From contig DBTU01000010.1 of NCBI GenBank assembly GCA_002307215.1, forward strand, positions 68,266 to 132,265: a stretch of 64,000 nt of DNA, in the 5' to 3' direction. The stretch's first letter is position 1, and each line of letters starts with the position of its first letter. Positions 35,392 to 44,756 of the stretch are shown one piece after another. The translations under genes and the position numbers were made by a program. The notes under the pieces are model-generated. The model saw only the letters and a list, made by a program, of their open reading frames with translations. It ran no database searches and was not told the origin of the DNA. This DNA is from Lachnoclostridium sp. UBA1308. Lineage in GTDB: Bacteria > Bacillota > Clostridia > Lachnospirales > Lachnospiraceae.

Positions 35392-36870
35392 TTGTATATA
35401 AAAGAGCTTTTATATAGACAAAAAAATAATGATAAAATTGCACTAAAACATGCTCATAAATATGTTACATACAGAGAATGGTATAAACTATCAAGTAGAT
35501 TATCTCAAAGAATTAATTCATCAATAACCGTTTCTGAAAATATATGCATATTCCTACCGAATTCAATAGATTATGCTATAGCCTATTTTGCTATTCTATT
35601 ATTAGACAAAGTTGTTGTACCTATCGGTACAACCGCGAAGGGTTTAGAAATTAAAAGTACTCTTGAATATTGTCAAATTGATTTGATAATATCGAGACTA
35701 CAATATAAAGATTTATTATTAGAATATTTAATTGACTATATGCATTGTGTTTCAATCCTTTTTGTCGAAGACGATAATTTTACAATTGTTAGTAAAGATA
35801 TTAATATAATAAATAAATTTTGCCCGATAAAAAATAGTAATGAACACGATGTGGCTATAATGCTTCATACCTCTGGTACTACAAGTAATCCTAAAAGAGT
35901 AATGCTTACTCATAATAATTTAATTAGTAATATTGAATCTAATATTGAATCATTAAAACTAAATGAAAATGATAAAGTTTTAATTTCAATGCCAATGTAT
36001 TTCGGATATTGTAATACTGCGCAATTTCTAACTCATTTATATCTTGGTGCTTCCATGGTGATTTTAGATGGAATGTTCTTGCCGAAGCTTTTTTTTCAAA
36101 CAATACAAAATGAAGGTATTACTAATTTTACGGCTGTTCCTTCTATGTTACTTATGCTTTTAGATTACCGTTACTCAAAAGATTATAATATAAGCACATT
36201 AAAATATATCTGTTTTGGTGGGGGCAAAATGCCTATAAATAAGCTTGAGAAATTAATACTTAAATTTCCTACAATTGGATTTGTACAGACATATGGGCAA
36301 ACAGAAGCCTCCCCCCGCATTACTGCTTTATTACCTGAAAAATCATTAGACAAAATTGGATCAGTTGGTTTACCAGTACCTAACGTATTAGTTAAAATAA
36401 TTAATGAAGATAGCAAAATAGTAAAAGCTAATGAGATAGGTGAAATTATTATACAAGGTAAAAATGTTATGAAGGGTTACTATAAACAAGAAGTAATTAC
36501 TATGAGTACAATAATTGATGGATGGTTACATACTGGAGATTTGGGATATGCAGATGATGAGGGTTATATATACCTTACAGGTCGGAAAAAAAATATAATA
36601 ATTTCTGGCGGAATCAATATTTATCCAGAAGAAATAGAAGAAATCTTAATGCAACATCCTGGTATCGAAGATGCTTGTGTTATTAAGGAAGAACATGAAT
36701 TACTCGGAGAAGTTCCAATAGCTAGAATTGTTTTAAAATATGATTTTAATGATATAAATAGTATAAAACAATATTGTCATTCTAAATTAGCTGATTATAA
36801 GATACCATCACGTTTTGAAATTGTTACTGAACTTACTAAGACTTACAATGGAAAAATAAAAAGATATTAA
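35392..36870 (+). CDS. Acyl-activating AMP-forming ligase (acyl-CoA/acyl-ACP type)
   Basis: TTG 35392 has AGGTGA at correct spacing; an in-frame GTG nine bases earlier lies within that site. Adenylation motifs are in order: HTSGTTSNPKRVMLTH (P-loop), YGQTEASPR, HTGDLGYADDEGYIYLTGR and the C-terminal NGKIKR lysine. Length (492) suits stand-alone acyl-AMP ligases. The carrier protein gene lies 12 bases downstream, so this enzyme probably loads that protein with a carboxylic acid. The acid is unknown; a sugar-derived or short-chain acid would fit the neighbourhood. Confidence 0.85.
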   Translation: MYIKELLYRQKNNDKIALKHAHKYVTYREWYKLSSRLSQRINSSITVSENICIFLPNSIDYAIAYFAILLLDKVVVPIGTTAKGLEIKSTLEYCQIDLIISRLQYKDLLLEYLIDYMHCVSILFVEDDNFTIVSKDINIINKFCPIKNSNEHDVAIMLHTSGTTSNPKRVMLTHNNLISNIESNIESLKLNENDKVLISMPMYFGYCNTAQFLTHLYLGASMVILDGMFLPKLFFQTIQNEGITNFTAVPSMLLMLLDYRYSKDYNISTLKYICFGGGKMPINKLEKLILKFPTIGFVQTYGQTEASPRITALLPEKSLDKIGSVGLPVPNVLVKIINEDSKIVKANEIGEIIIQGKNVMKGYYKQEVITMSTIIDGWLHTGDLGYADDEGYIYLTGRKKNIIISGGINIYPEEIEEILMQHPGIEDACVIKEEHELLGEVPIARIVLKYDFNDINSIKQYCHSKLADYKIPSRFEIVTELTKTYNGKIKRY

Positions 36871-36882
36871 GGAGAAATTATC

Positions 36883-37146
36883 ATGGCATTCAAATTTGAA
36901 GAAAAATTAAAAGAAGTTATTTCTATATGTTGTAACGATATAAATATAGAAAATATCAATGAAGATACAGATTTAGTTAATGATTGTAATTTCACTTCTA
37001 TAAATATTGTACAACTTGTAGTCGAACTGGAAAATACATTTAATATAGAAATTGATGATGAAAACTTATCAATTGAAAAACTGGCGTCTTATAAAAGCTT
37101 AGTTGAAATCCTCCATTTAAAACTAAGTGAGGACAACATATATTAA
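36883..37146 (+). CDS. Acyl carrier protein
   Basis: The 87-residue acidic helical protein has the phosphopantetheine site in NDCNFTSINIVQLVVELE, where Ser follows Phe-Thr in place of the usual Asp-Ser-Leu. Helices II and III (EIDDENLSIEKLASYKSL) fit the family. TAAGGAGAAATTATC precedes ATG. The Sfp-like transferase at 61389 would activate it. It lies between the AMP ligase and a glycosyltransferase and probably carries the acid activated by the ligase. About 170 bases of noncoding sequence follow. Confidence 0.85.
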   Translation: MAFKFEEKLKEVISICCNDINIENINEDTDLVNDCNFTSINIVQLVVELENTFNIEIDDENLSIEKLASYKSLVEILHLKLSEDNIY

Positions 37147-37316
37147 TTGATATCAAGGAAAAGGAAGCAAAAATAGTTACTAAAATCATAGTTGAATTCA
37201 TCTTGAAATGATTTTGATATATTTACTAGAATAAATAGAGCTAAATGTAAATTTTTAAGTTGTATTAGTTGATAATGATAAATATGAATTAATATTTTAT
37301 GATAGTAGGTGAATGT

Positions 37317-38147
37317 ATGATACCCAAAATTTCAGTAATTATGCCTGTATATAATAGCGAGATGTTTGTCGCTAAGGCGATTGAGAGCATTTTAAGTCAA
37401 GATTATAATAACTTTGAATTTATTATAATAAATGATGGTTCAACTGATAATTCATATAAAATAATTACTTCATATAATGACTCAAGAATTGTAGTAATAA
37501 ATCAAAATAATAGTGGTGTTGCAGTTTCACTAAATCGAGGAATTGCTATTGCAAAAGCTGATATAATTGCAAGACAAGATGCTGATGATATTTCATATCA
37601 TGATAGGTTATCTAAGCAGCTTGAGTACTTAGAAAAAAATCCGGATATATATTTATTAGGTACAAATGCTCTTTTAGTTGACAGAAATGGTAAGAAAATT
37701 AAAGCACTAGATTTTAATGGAACTGATGGGGAATTAAAAAGGACAATATTAGATTTTAATCCATTTATTCATGGAAGTGTTATGCTTAGGAAAGAAGCGT
37801 TGAGAAATGTTGGAATGTATAGAGAACAATTTGCACTGTGTCAATCATATGATTTATGGCTGCGGATTTGTGAGAAATATAATATAGGTGTATTGAATGA
37901 ATGTCTTTATGAGTACAGAGTATGGTCTGATGCAATATCGTATAAAAATGTAGCTTTAAATAATACGATGAAAAGGATAATTATTGAATATGCTAAACAA
38001 AGAAAAAAATTTGGTTTTGATGAATTAATGAAGAATAATTTTTTATTTTATGAAAAGTATAGTAAACAAATCATTGAATCTTATAAAAAGACAGATGAAT
38101 ATAGATTACTTAAAGGAATAGAACAACATAATTTATTTGAATTGTAA
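37317..38147 (+). CDS. Family 2 glycosyltransferase
   Basis: ATG 37317 follows TAGGTGAATGT; the earlier in-frame ATG at 37299 lacks a site. The GT-A fold markers are SVIMPVYNSE, the INDGSTDNSY strand and a metal-binding DAD in ARQDADDIS, followed by HGSVMLRKEAL and the acceptor region. There are no membrane segments, so it acts in the cytoplasm. It would add a sugar from a nucleotide sugar, for example UDP-glucuronate or UDP-galacturonate made by the enzymes at 49.4-51.7 kb. That link is inference. Confidence 0.88.
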   Translation: MIPKISVIMPVYNSEMFVAKAIESILSQDYNNFEFIIINDGSTDNSYKIITSYNDSRIVVINQNNSGVAVSLNRGIAIAKADIIARQDADDISYHDRLSKQLEYLEKNPDIYLLGTNALLVDRNGKKIKALDFNGTDGELKRTILDFNPFIHGSVMLRKEALRNVGMYREQFALCQSYDLWLRICEKYNIGVLNECLYEYRVWSDAISYKNVALNNTMKRIIIEYAKQRKKFGFDELMKNNFLFYEKYSKQIIESYKKTDEYRLLKGIEQHNLFEL

Positions 38148-38181
38148 TATAGCTAATTAAGCTATATTAGAGAAAGAATAG

Positions 38182-40122
38182 GTGGAAATGGAAGGAAAAA
38201 ACAAAAACGGTTATTATTTATCTGTTTATATGCATATTGACAAATGGAGTCATATACTAGAAATAAGGAGAAGACATGATCAATCTATGGCTTTATGGAA
38301 GAAAACAAATGAAAAAATAGAATTAATTCATTATTGGGAATTCGAACGAGAAACGGGGATAAAGCAACATCCAATATCTTTTTTTAATAAAGAATATGCT
38401 ATTAACTTTATCAATCAATTATTAAGTACATATGACTTGACCATAAATGATATGCTTGAAATCTGGGGTACACCTGAACTTACAGATTGTATTACTTATA
38501 CTTCGGTAGATGTATACCCTGATATTGCTTATCATAGCATTGCACATTTATTTTCAGCAATTTTACTCGACACAGATACATTTTATAAAAGTAAAATATT
38601 GGGCGTAGCTTTAGATGGAGGACCAGATAATGTTGTTGATACTAAAGCATTAGAGAAGAATTATTATGCCGGTTGCTATGTAAATGAAGGAAAAGTAAAT
38701 GTATTTTCAATCAACTCGCCAGGTCGTTTATGGACATGTGCAAAAATGAATTTTAAAATGCGTGAAGGTTCTTTGATGGCATTAGCATCAGCGTGTAAAG
38801 CTAGGTGTAAACCAATTATTGATGAAACTCTTGAATTATATAATGTTGATAGCCTAAATGAGGCAAATCGATGTGTTAATAAAGTTATTTATTATATAGA
38901 TTCTTTAGATTTATTGGATGAAAATTCATTAGAAATTCCGTATGATGAGAAATTTACTTATGAAGAAAACAGAATAAGCATTATTATGAAGGAAATCCAA
39001 AGAATTTCTATAAAAATGGTAGATACAGAGTTAGATAAAATAATTTTAAAATACAAAATCAAGACTATGGATACATACTTAGCCTTGTCTGGTGGATATG
39101 CATTGAATTGCCCAACAAATAGTTATTTAATTAGCTCGAGGAATTTTAAGGGTATGATTGCACCACCGTGTGTTAGTGATACTGGATTGGCATTGGGAAT
39201 AGGTTTGTATGCATTTTATAAAAATAGTAATGGGAGGATGGATTTTAAGTTTAAAAATGCATTTTATGGTGATAGAGATTTTGAATTAGATAAAATAATT
39301 AACGGAAACGAATTTAAAGAGTTCGTTAAAAATGTTTCTGATTTTGATATTAATCAGGTTATAATTGATTTGATTAAAGAGCCTATAGTTTGGTTTAATG
39401 AAAGAGCTGAAATTGGCCCTCGTTCACTTGGAAACCGATCTATATTGGCTGACCCACGTAATATAAAAAGCAAAGAAATTTTAAACCTCATTAAGCAAAG
39501 GGAATGGTGGCGCCCTGTAGCGCCAATTATAATGGCGGAAAAAGTTCAAGAATGGTTTATTGAATCATATGCTTCACCATATATGTTAAATACTTTTTAT
39601 ATTAAGCAAATTAAAAAGGAATTGGTTCCATCAATTTTGCATTTGGATAATTCAGCAAGAGTACAGACTATAATTTTAGAAGATAATGAATTATTATACT
39701 CTATTATTGAAGAATTTAACAAGATAACGGGTGTCCCAATTTTATGTAATACTTCGTTAAACGATAAAGGAGAACCTATAATAAATAAAATTCCAGAAGC
39801 GGTGAATTTTGCACTCAGAAAAGATATGAAAGTAATGTATATCAATGGAAAAAGAATAGAATTATATAAACATAATGAGTATCAAAATAAAGAACCTAAG
39901 TTACGTGAAGTTAGTAAAACATTTCCTTGTTATGATCAAGAATATGAATTATTTAAAAATAAAATAAATGAGTATAATATTACAAAACCTGAGTATATGT
40001 GCTACTGTAGTAATTATTCTCAATTAGGACATTTAGATTTAAATAATGAGAAAGATGTAAATACATTGAAATTGTATTATAAAATGTTCAAAAAAAATAT
40101 TGATTGGTATACATTCGATTAG
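38182..40122 (+). CDS. O-carbamoyltransferase, NodU/CmcH family
   Basis: The enzyme uses carbamoyl phosphate and ATP to put a carbamoyl group on a hydroxyl. The Kae1-like domain has the metal-binding YHSIAHLFSA, DGGPDN and LSGGYALNCPTNS. The C-terminal YrdC-like domain has the highly conserved EIGPRSLGNRSILADPRN. Length (646) is typical. The start is GTG 38182 or ATG 38188; I cannot decide. Members of the family decorate sugars in antibiotics such as tobramycin, novobiocin and Nod factors, so a carbamoylated sugar or polyol is expected in the product. Confidence 0.92.
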   Translation: MEMEGKNKNGYYLSVYMHIDKWSHILEIRRRHDQSMALWKKTNEKIELIHYWEFERETGIKQHPISFFNKEYAINFINQLLSTYDLTINDMLEIWGTPELTDCITYTSVDVYPDIAYHSIAHLFSAILLDTDTFYKSKILGVALDGGPDNVVDTKALEKNYYAGCYVNEGKVNVFSINSPGRLWTCAKMNFKMREGSLMALASACKARCKPIIDETLELYNVDSLNEANRCVNKVIYYIDSLDLLDENSLEIPYDEKFTYEENRISIIMKEIQRISIKMVDTELDKIILKYKIKTMDTYLALSGGYALNCPTNSYLISSRNFKGMIAPPCVSDTGLALGIGLYAFYKNSNGRMDFKFKNAFYGDRDFELDKIINGNEFKEFVKNVSDFDINQVIIDLIKEPIVWFNERAEIGPRSLGNRSILADPRNIKSKEILNLIKQREWWRPVAPIIMAEKVQEWFIESYASPYMLNTFYIKQIKKELVPSILHLDNSARVQTIILEDNELLYSIIEEFNKITGVPILCNTSLNDKGEPIINKIPEAVNFALRKDMKVMYINGKRIELYKHNEYQNKEPKLREVSKTFPCYDQEYELFKNKINEYNITKPEYMCYCSNYSQLGHLDLNNEKDVNTLKLYYKMFKKNIDWYTFD

Positions 40123-40174
40123 AGTTTCAACAATATATAACCATAAATATATTATAATAGAAAGGAGCGTATTG

Positions 40175-41353
40175 ATGTATTTGATAATAAATGCATCATA
40201 CAAGGTAATTATGGATTTTTGCAGTAATTCATTAAGCTTAAATCAGAAGCATAAGGAATGTATTAATAAACAAGTTTCTATATATATTGATAGAGTAGTT
40301 GAAGAGCTTGAAAAGAAAAATTTGGACTTTAATTTATATTTTACTGGGTCTTTATCGAGAAAAGAGCCGGCAATATTAATTAAAAACGATAAAAGTTATA
40401 CGTTACAATCAGATTTAGACTTTATGGTTGTTGTTAATGAAGAAGATTTAGATAAACTTTTTTTAAGAAGATTGACCTTAGATTTTAATCAAAAGTACCC
40501 AGAACAGAAAGGTTCATTTATACTACTTGGTAAAAATAGTTTGGATAAAGTAAATTCTTATATGAGAAGGGACCTAATAGTATCTTTTGATGCTCCATTA
40601 TATCAGAAAATGGAAGTACCTAGTATATCGAAAAAAAAATTAGAAAACGATCAGTACATTGAATCAGCCTTAAATTCAGTTTCATGTTATTTTATTCACC
40701 CGGGACATTTTAATGAAGAAGGATCTAGGATATATAGAGGTTTGAAATATTATAAAATAAAAGCTGCGTTAGAATGCATAAGGGCGATATTTACTGAGGA
40801 AGGACTAGAGGTAAAAGGATATTATGATATCTATATTAATAGATTTCATAAATGCATTAATAAAATTGTTTCACCTGATTTAATAAAAGCATTAGTTTTA
40901 AACAGAGAAATTTTTAATGAAGAAAGGGAGAATGATTTCTCTCTTGAGAAATTATTTTTACTTACAGTAAAAAATCATTATAAAGTATATACAGATAATG
41001 AACTTATAAATATTATTTATAGCAAAGTTGATGAAAAGCATGATGTTTTTACATCTTTTCAAAATTCTATCATTTCATACGTAATTTCATTAGCATCGGA
41101 TAACTGGGAAACTAAAAAAAGTTGGCTCGAATTATTATCTCGAATTATTAAAGAAATGAATTTTATGAATACAAGATTTAAACAAGAATATGAATTTTTA
41201 GGTGAGCAGAAATGGGCGGAGGATACTCTAAATGATTTATATACAAAAAAGGTAGCAAATGCCTTATATATGTTTAGATATGATTATTATAAACTTTTGT
41301 TTTATAGAAATACTGGATCAACTATAATACCTGATTTAGAAGGAGTAATTTAA
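40175..41353 (+). CDS. Nucleotidyltransferase-fold protein
   Basis: ATG 40175 has AAAGGAG seven bases upstream; the open frame continues further back but without a ribosome site. TGSLSRKEPAI followed by LQSDLDFMVVV gives the GS...DxD signature of the DNA polymerase beta superfamily nucleotidyltransferases. The rest, 392 residues in all, is helical and unfamiliar. It could adenylylate a small molecule, as aminoglycoside nucleotidyltransferases do, which would suit either a biosynthetic step or self-resistance. The stop overlaps the next ATG (TAATG). Confidence 0.7.
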   Translation: MYLIINASYKVIMDFCSNSLSLNQKHKECINKQVSIYIDRVVEELEKKNLDFNLYFTGSLSRKEPAILIKNDKSYTLQSDLDFMVVVNEEDLDKLFLRRLTLDFNQKYPEQKGSFILLGKNSLDKVNSYMRRDLIVSFDAPLYQKMEVPSISKKKLENDQYIESALNSVSCYFIHPGHFNEEGSRIYRGLKYYKIKAALECIRAIFTEEGLEVKGYYDIYINRFHKCINKIVSPDLIKALVLNREIFNEERENDFSLEKLFLLTVKNHYKVYTDNELINIIYSKVDEKHDVFTSFQNSIISYVISLASDNWETKKSWLELLSRIIKEMNFMNTRFKQEYEFLGEQKWAEDTLNDLYTKKVANALYMFRYDYYKLLFYRNTGSTIIPDLEGVI

Positions 41354-42144
41354 TGAAAATTTCAATTTCAACTGGTGCTTTTTATACATATAGTTATATC
41401 GAAGTTTTGGATATGATTAATGAAACGGGCTGTAAAAATATTGAGATATTCTTAAATCAATCGTTTAAAAATGAGAACTTTAAAAATATTGAGAAGGAAG
41501 TTCTTAAAAGAAACATGACTGTTCTTTCTATACATGCACCCTTAAGTATTCTTGTTAATACGAATGAAACAGAATTCGACTGTATAAAAAAATCTGTTGA
41601 ACTAGCTAAATTATTTAATACAAAGATAGTGGTGGCACATGATGTAGTAGGAGGTATCAGAGATAATAACTATTTTTCACTAGATAAAATACATAAAGAA
41701 AATCTTTTATTTTTTAGAAATTATAGTGAAGTAGAAGTAGTAACTGAAAATGTTTCGCAACTTCAGTTGCCAAGTTTCATTCAAAATTCTAGTGAAATTA
41801 TTGATTTTTTAGAGCCAAACGACTTGAAAATGACTTATGACGTGAGTCATTGGGGGAGTTTGGGAAGGTCTGCTGTTGAAGGCTATAACTTGTTTAAAAA
41901 GTATATCAGGAATATTCATATTAGTGATAATATTGATGGAATTGAGCATGTAGTATTAGGAAAGGGTAAAATGGATTTGAATAATTTTATTAAATTGTTG
42001 ATTGAAGATGATTACAAGTATCCCTTAACTATTGAACTAGACTTAGAAAATAAAAAAAGAAATCCAATAAATAATAAGAATGAAGCTATAGATGCATTGT
42101 GTAAATCATATTACTATATTAAAAATTTTTTGATTGAGGTTTAA
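41353..42144 (+). CDS. Sugar phosphate isomerase/epimerase-like TIM barrel
   Basis: The xylose isomerase-like TIM barrel fold is shown by LSIHAPLSI, VVAHDVVGG, EVVTENVSQLQ, MTYDVSHWGS (metal ligands), IRNIHISDN and a closing PLTIELDLE. Length (263) is typical. Such enzymes interconvert ketoses or epimerise hydroxy groups with a divalent metal. One-base overlap with the preceding gene and a 3-base gap to the next indicate one operon. Together with LarA-, UxaB- and UxaC-like genes it suggests tailoring of a sugar acid. Confidence 0.8.
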   Translation: MKISISTGAFYTYSYIEVLDMINETGCKNIEIFLNQSFKNENFKNIEKEVLKRNMTVLSIHAPLSILVNTNETEFDCIKKSVELAKLFNTKIVVAHDVVGGIRDNNYFSLDKIHKENLLFFRNYSEVEVVTENVSQLQLPSFIQNSSEIIDFLEPNDLKMTYDVSHWGSLGRSAVEGYNLFKKYIRNIHISDNIDGIEHVVLGKGKMDLNNFIKLLIEDDYKYPLTIELDLENKKRNPINNKNEAIDALCKSYYYIKNFLIEV

Positions 42145-42147
42145 AAA

Positions 42148-43452
42148 ATGATACATAATGAAGAACAATACAAAAAACTGTATAAATTGTTAACGAAATT
42201 AAAAGACAACAATGAATACTATAAGGATGTTTTATCAAATTATAATTGTGATGAAAAGAACATCAATCAAACTTATGAAAAAATTAGACCAATAAATAAA
42301 AAGACAATACTAAATAATTTGAATAGGCTTATAGATAAGGGTTTTAGGGATAATTATAAAAACAAGGATGAAATGATAAAGAGTCTATTAGACGTATCTA
42401 AATTGAATGGTAATCATGATATGACTATTTCATCAAATAATAAGAAATGGTCAATTGAATTAACTACAGGAACAACAGGAAAGCCATTTCCTATTATAAA
42501 AACAAATAATGAAAAAATGTCAGAAGCTTTATATCTCTTAGAAAAAAGGAAGAAAATATATAATTGTGCTTCACTTTCAAATGGGCTACTTATGATTCAT
42601 CAGATTGAACCTGAGTTAAAGTCCATTGATTGGGGAGATAATTCTGGTAATATGGAAATTGTATGTAAGCAACTGCATGAGAAAAAACCCAAGTGGATAT
42701 TTACTACGGCTTTTTTACTAAAAAAGTTATGTACATTTATTGAAAGTAACGATAAGACATATATATTTGATAATATGGATATAAAATTCATAGAAACTAC
42801 AAGCCAAACATTAAGTGAAGATGAAAAAGAACATATTGAAAAAGTATTTAAATCCAAGATAATTAATCAATATGGATGCAGAGAAGTATGGAATATTGCG
42901 TATGAGTGCAAATGTAATAATATGCATTTAAATACAAAATATCTAATAGTTGATTTAATTGATGAAGAGGGTAACATAATAAATGAAGATGGGGTGTTAG
43001 GAGAAATTATTATTACTAGTCTTATAAATAATGATATGCCGTTAATAAAATACTATCTTGGGGATTTAGCAAGGATATATCATAAAAAATGTTTTTGTGG
43101 ATGTGAGGATCCAATAATAGTTTTAGAAAAAGGAAGAATGAGTGAAACAATATCGAATACAAACTTATATGGGAATGTATTATTTAGAAAAGTTTTAAGA
43201 AGATTATATTTTCATGAAAATTTTACGGAGATAGAAAAAATAAAAGTAATTCAAGATGGTGATTACCATTTTAGTATATATATGAGTTTAGCAGAGAGAA
43301 ATGAATATTTTGAGGAACGCTTTGTTCAAATTAGTAAATATATTGAGAAAGAAATAAGTAAATTCATTTTCGATTTTATTTATGACTATCCTTTTAAAAA
43401 CAGTGAAAGTGCAATAAAGGAACAAATATATATAAACACATTATTGGTATAA
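42148..43452 (+). CDS. PaaK/CapK-like adenylate-forming enzyme
   Basis: The ANL-superfamily core is visible: ELTTGTTGKPFPI (P-loop), then TTSQTLSEDE, INQYGCREVWNIAYEC and IKYYLGDLARIY. A CFCGCEDP cluster after the core probably binds zinc. The length of 434 matches phenylacetate-CoA ligase-like and CapK-like proteins, which activate carboxylates to thioesters or amides. It is the second acid-activating enzyme of the cluster beside the one at 35392. One may load the free carrier protein, the other make a CoA thioester or amide. Confidence 0.8.
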   Translation: MIHNEEQYKKLYKLLTKLKDNNEYYKDVLSNYNCDEKNINQTYEKIRPINKKTILNNLNRLIDKGFRDNYKNKDEMIKSLLDVSKLNGNHDMTISSNNKKWSIELTTGTTGKPFPIIKTNNEKMSEALYLLEKRKKIYNCASLSNGLLMIHQIEPELKSIDWGDNSGNMEIVCKQLHEKKPKWIFTTAFLLKKLCTFIESNDKTYIFDNMDIKFIETTSQTLSEDEKEHIEKVFKSKIINQYGCREVWNIAYECKCNNMHLNTKYLIVDLIDEEGNIINEDGVLGEIIITSLINNDMPLIKYYLGDLARIYHKKCFCGCEDPIIVLEKGRMSETISNTNLYGNVLFRKVLRRLYFHENFTEIEKIKVIQDGDYHFSIYMSLAERNEYFEERFVQISKYIEKEISKFIFDFIYDYPFKNSESAIKEQIYINTLLV

Positions 43453-43477
43453 TAAGAAAGGGAAATAAAGGGATTCC

Positions 43478-44731
43478 ATGTATAGTGCGGTGAATAGAGA
43501 AGGGATTACAGAAGCTCAAATGATTGAAGTTGTTGAAAAAACGTTGAGAAATATAAAGAGTAATAAAGTACTGATTGTTCCACCTGATTATACAAGAAAG
43601 GGTTCTAACACCGGGATATTAACTAATTTTACTTATAATTATTTAAAGAATCAAAATTTTCAAGTTGATATTATGCCAGCAATTGGAACACATAAAGTAA
43701 TAAGCAAAGAAGAGGCAAATGATATGTTTGGAGACATACCTTATGCAAATTTACTTTATCATAACTGGCGAAATGATTGTATTAATATTGGAACAATTCC
43801 TGCGAATTATATAAATAATATTTCCAATGGCCTTATGAATGTTGATATCACAGTACAAGTAAATAAGATAATTTATGATGATTATGATTATATAATTGTA
43901 TTAGGACAAGTACTCCCTCATGAAATTGCTGGAATGTCGAGTCATTCAAAAAACATATTGGTTGGACTTGGAGGTACAGATTTTATCAATAAAACCCATA
44001 TACTTGGTGCTTTATGTGGTATTCAAAAGTATATAGGCAAAGATCATTCACCAGTTAGACAGGTATTTGACTACGCTATGGATAAATATTTTAAAGATAT
44101 TAAAATTATCTATATACAGACTGTTACAAAAACATTGAATAATAAAACAAATACTTATGGTGTATTTGCTGGTGAGGAGCGAAATACGTTTGAAGATGCT
44201 GTTAGACTTTCACAAGAAATTAATGTTAACTATGTAGAAAAATCAATTAATAAATGTATTGTTTATATGGAACCTAAAATGTTTACGAGTACATGGGTTG
44301 CAAATAAAGCAATTTACCGCACGGCAGCTGCGATGAAAGACGGAGGTGAATTGATAATCATGGCTCCTGGTGTTCGTACTTTTGGAGAGGACAAAATATT
44401 CGATTCACTTATACGAGAATATGGTTATAGAGGGAAAGAGTACATACTAGAAGCTCTTGAAAATAATATAAACCTTAAAGAAAATAAAGCTATAGTCGCT
44501 CATTTGATTTTAGGGCCAACAGAAGGAAGGTTTAAAATAACATATGCAGTTAGAGACATTTCATTAAATGAAATAAAAACGGTTGGCTATTATGCAGCTG
44601 ATTTTGATATTATTTATAAGTTATATAGTATTAATAAATTATATGATGGGTGGAATTTATTAGATGATGGAGAAGAAATCTATTATATCTCGCATCCATC
44701 TTCTGGAGTATGGATGCTTAAAGATAATTAG
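43478..44731 (+). CDS. LarA-like nickel-dependent racemase/epimerase (DUF2088)
   Basis: The N-terminal domain has LIVPPDYTRKGSN and IGTHKVISKEE, as in LarA (lactate racemase) homologues. The cofactor-binding segment reads PHEIAGMSSHSKNILVGLGG: the Lys that anchors the nickel-pincer nucleotide is kept, but the usual Gly-Gly before it is Ser-His. Relatives racemise or epimerise C2 of lactate, malate, gluconate and other alpha-hydroxy acids. Next to UxaB- and UxaC-like genes it probably epimerises an aldonic acid. No larB, larC or larE cofactor genes are in the window, so the host must supply them. Confidence 0.8.
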   Translation: MYSAVNREGITEAQMIEVVEKTLRNIKSNKVLIVPPDYTRKGSNTGILTNFTYNYLKNQNFQVDIMPAIGTHKVISKEEANDMFGDIPYANLLYHNWRNDCINIGTIPANYINNISNGLMNVDITVQVNKIIYDDYDYIIVLGQVLPHEIAGMSSHSKNILVGLGGTDFINKTHILGALCGIQKYIGKDHSPVRQVFDYAMDKYFKDIKIIYIQTVTKTLNNKTNTYGVFAGEERNTFEDAVRLSQEINVNYVEKSINKCIVYMEPKMFTSTWVANKAIYRTAAAMKDGGELIIMAPGVRTFGEDKIFDSLIREYGYRGKEYILEALENNINLKENKAIVAHLILGPTEGRFKITYAVRDISLNEIKTVGYYAADFDIIYKLYSINKLYDGWNLLDDGEEIYYISHPSSGVWMLKDN

Positions 44732-44756
44732 ATTTTATAACAAAATGAGGTGAAAA

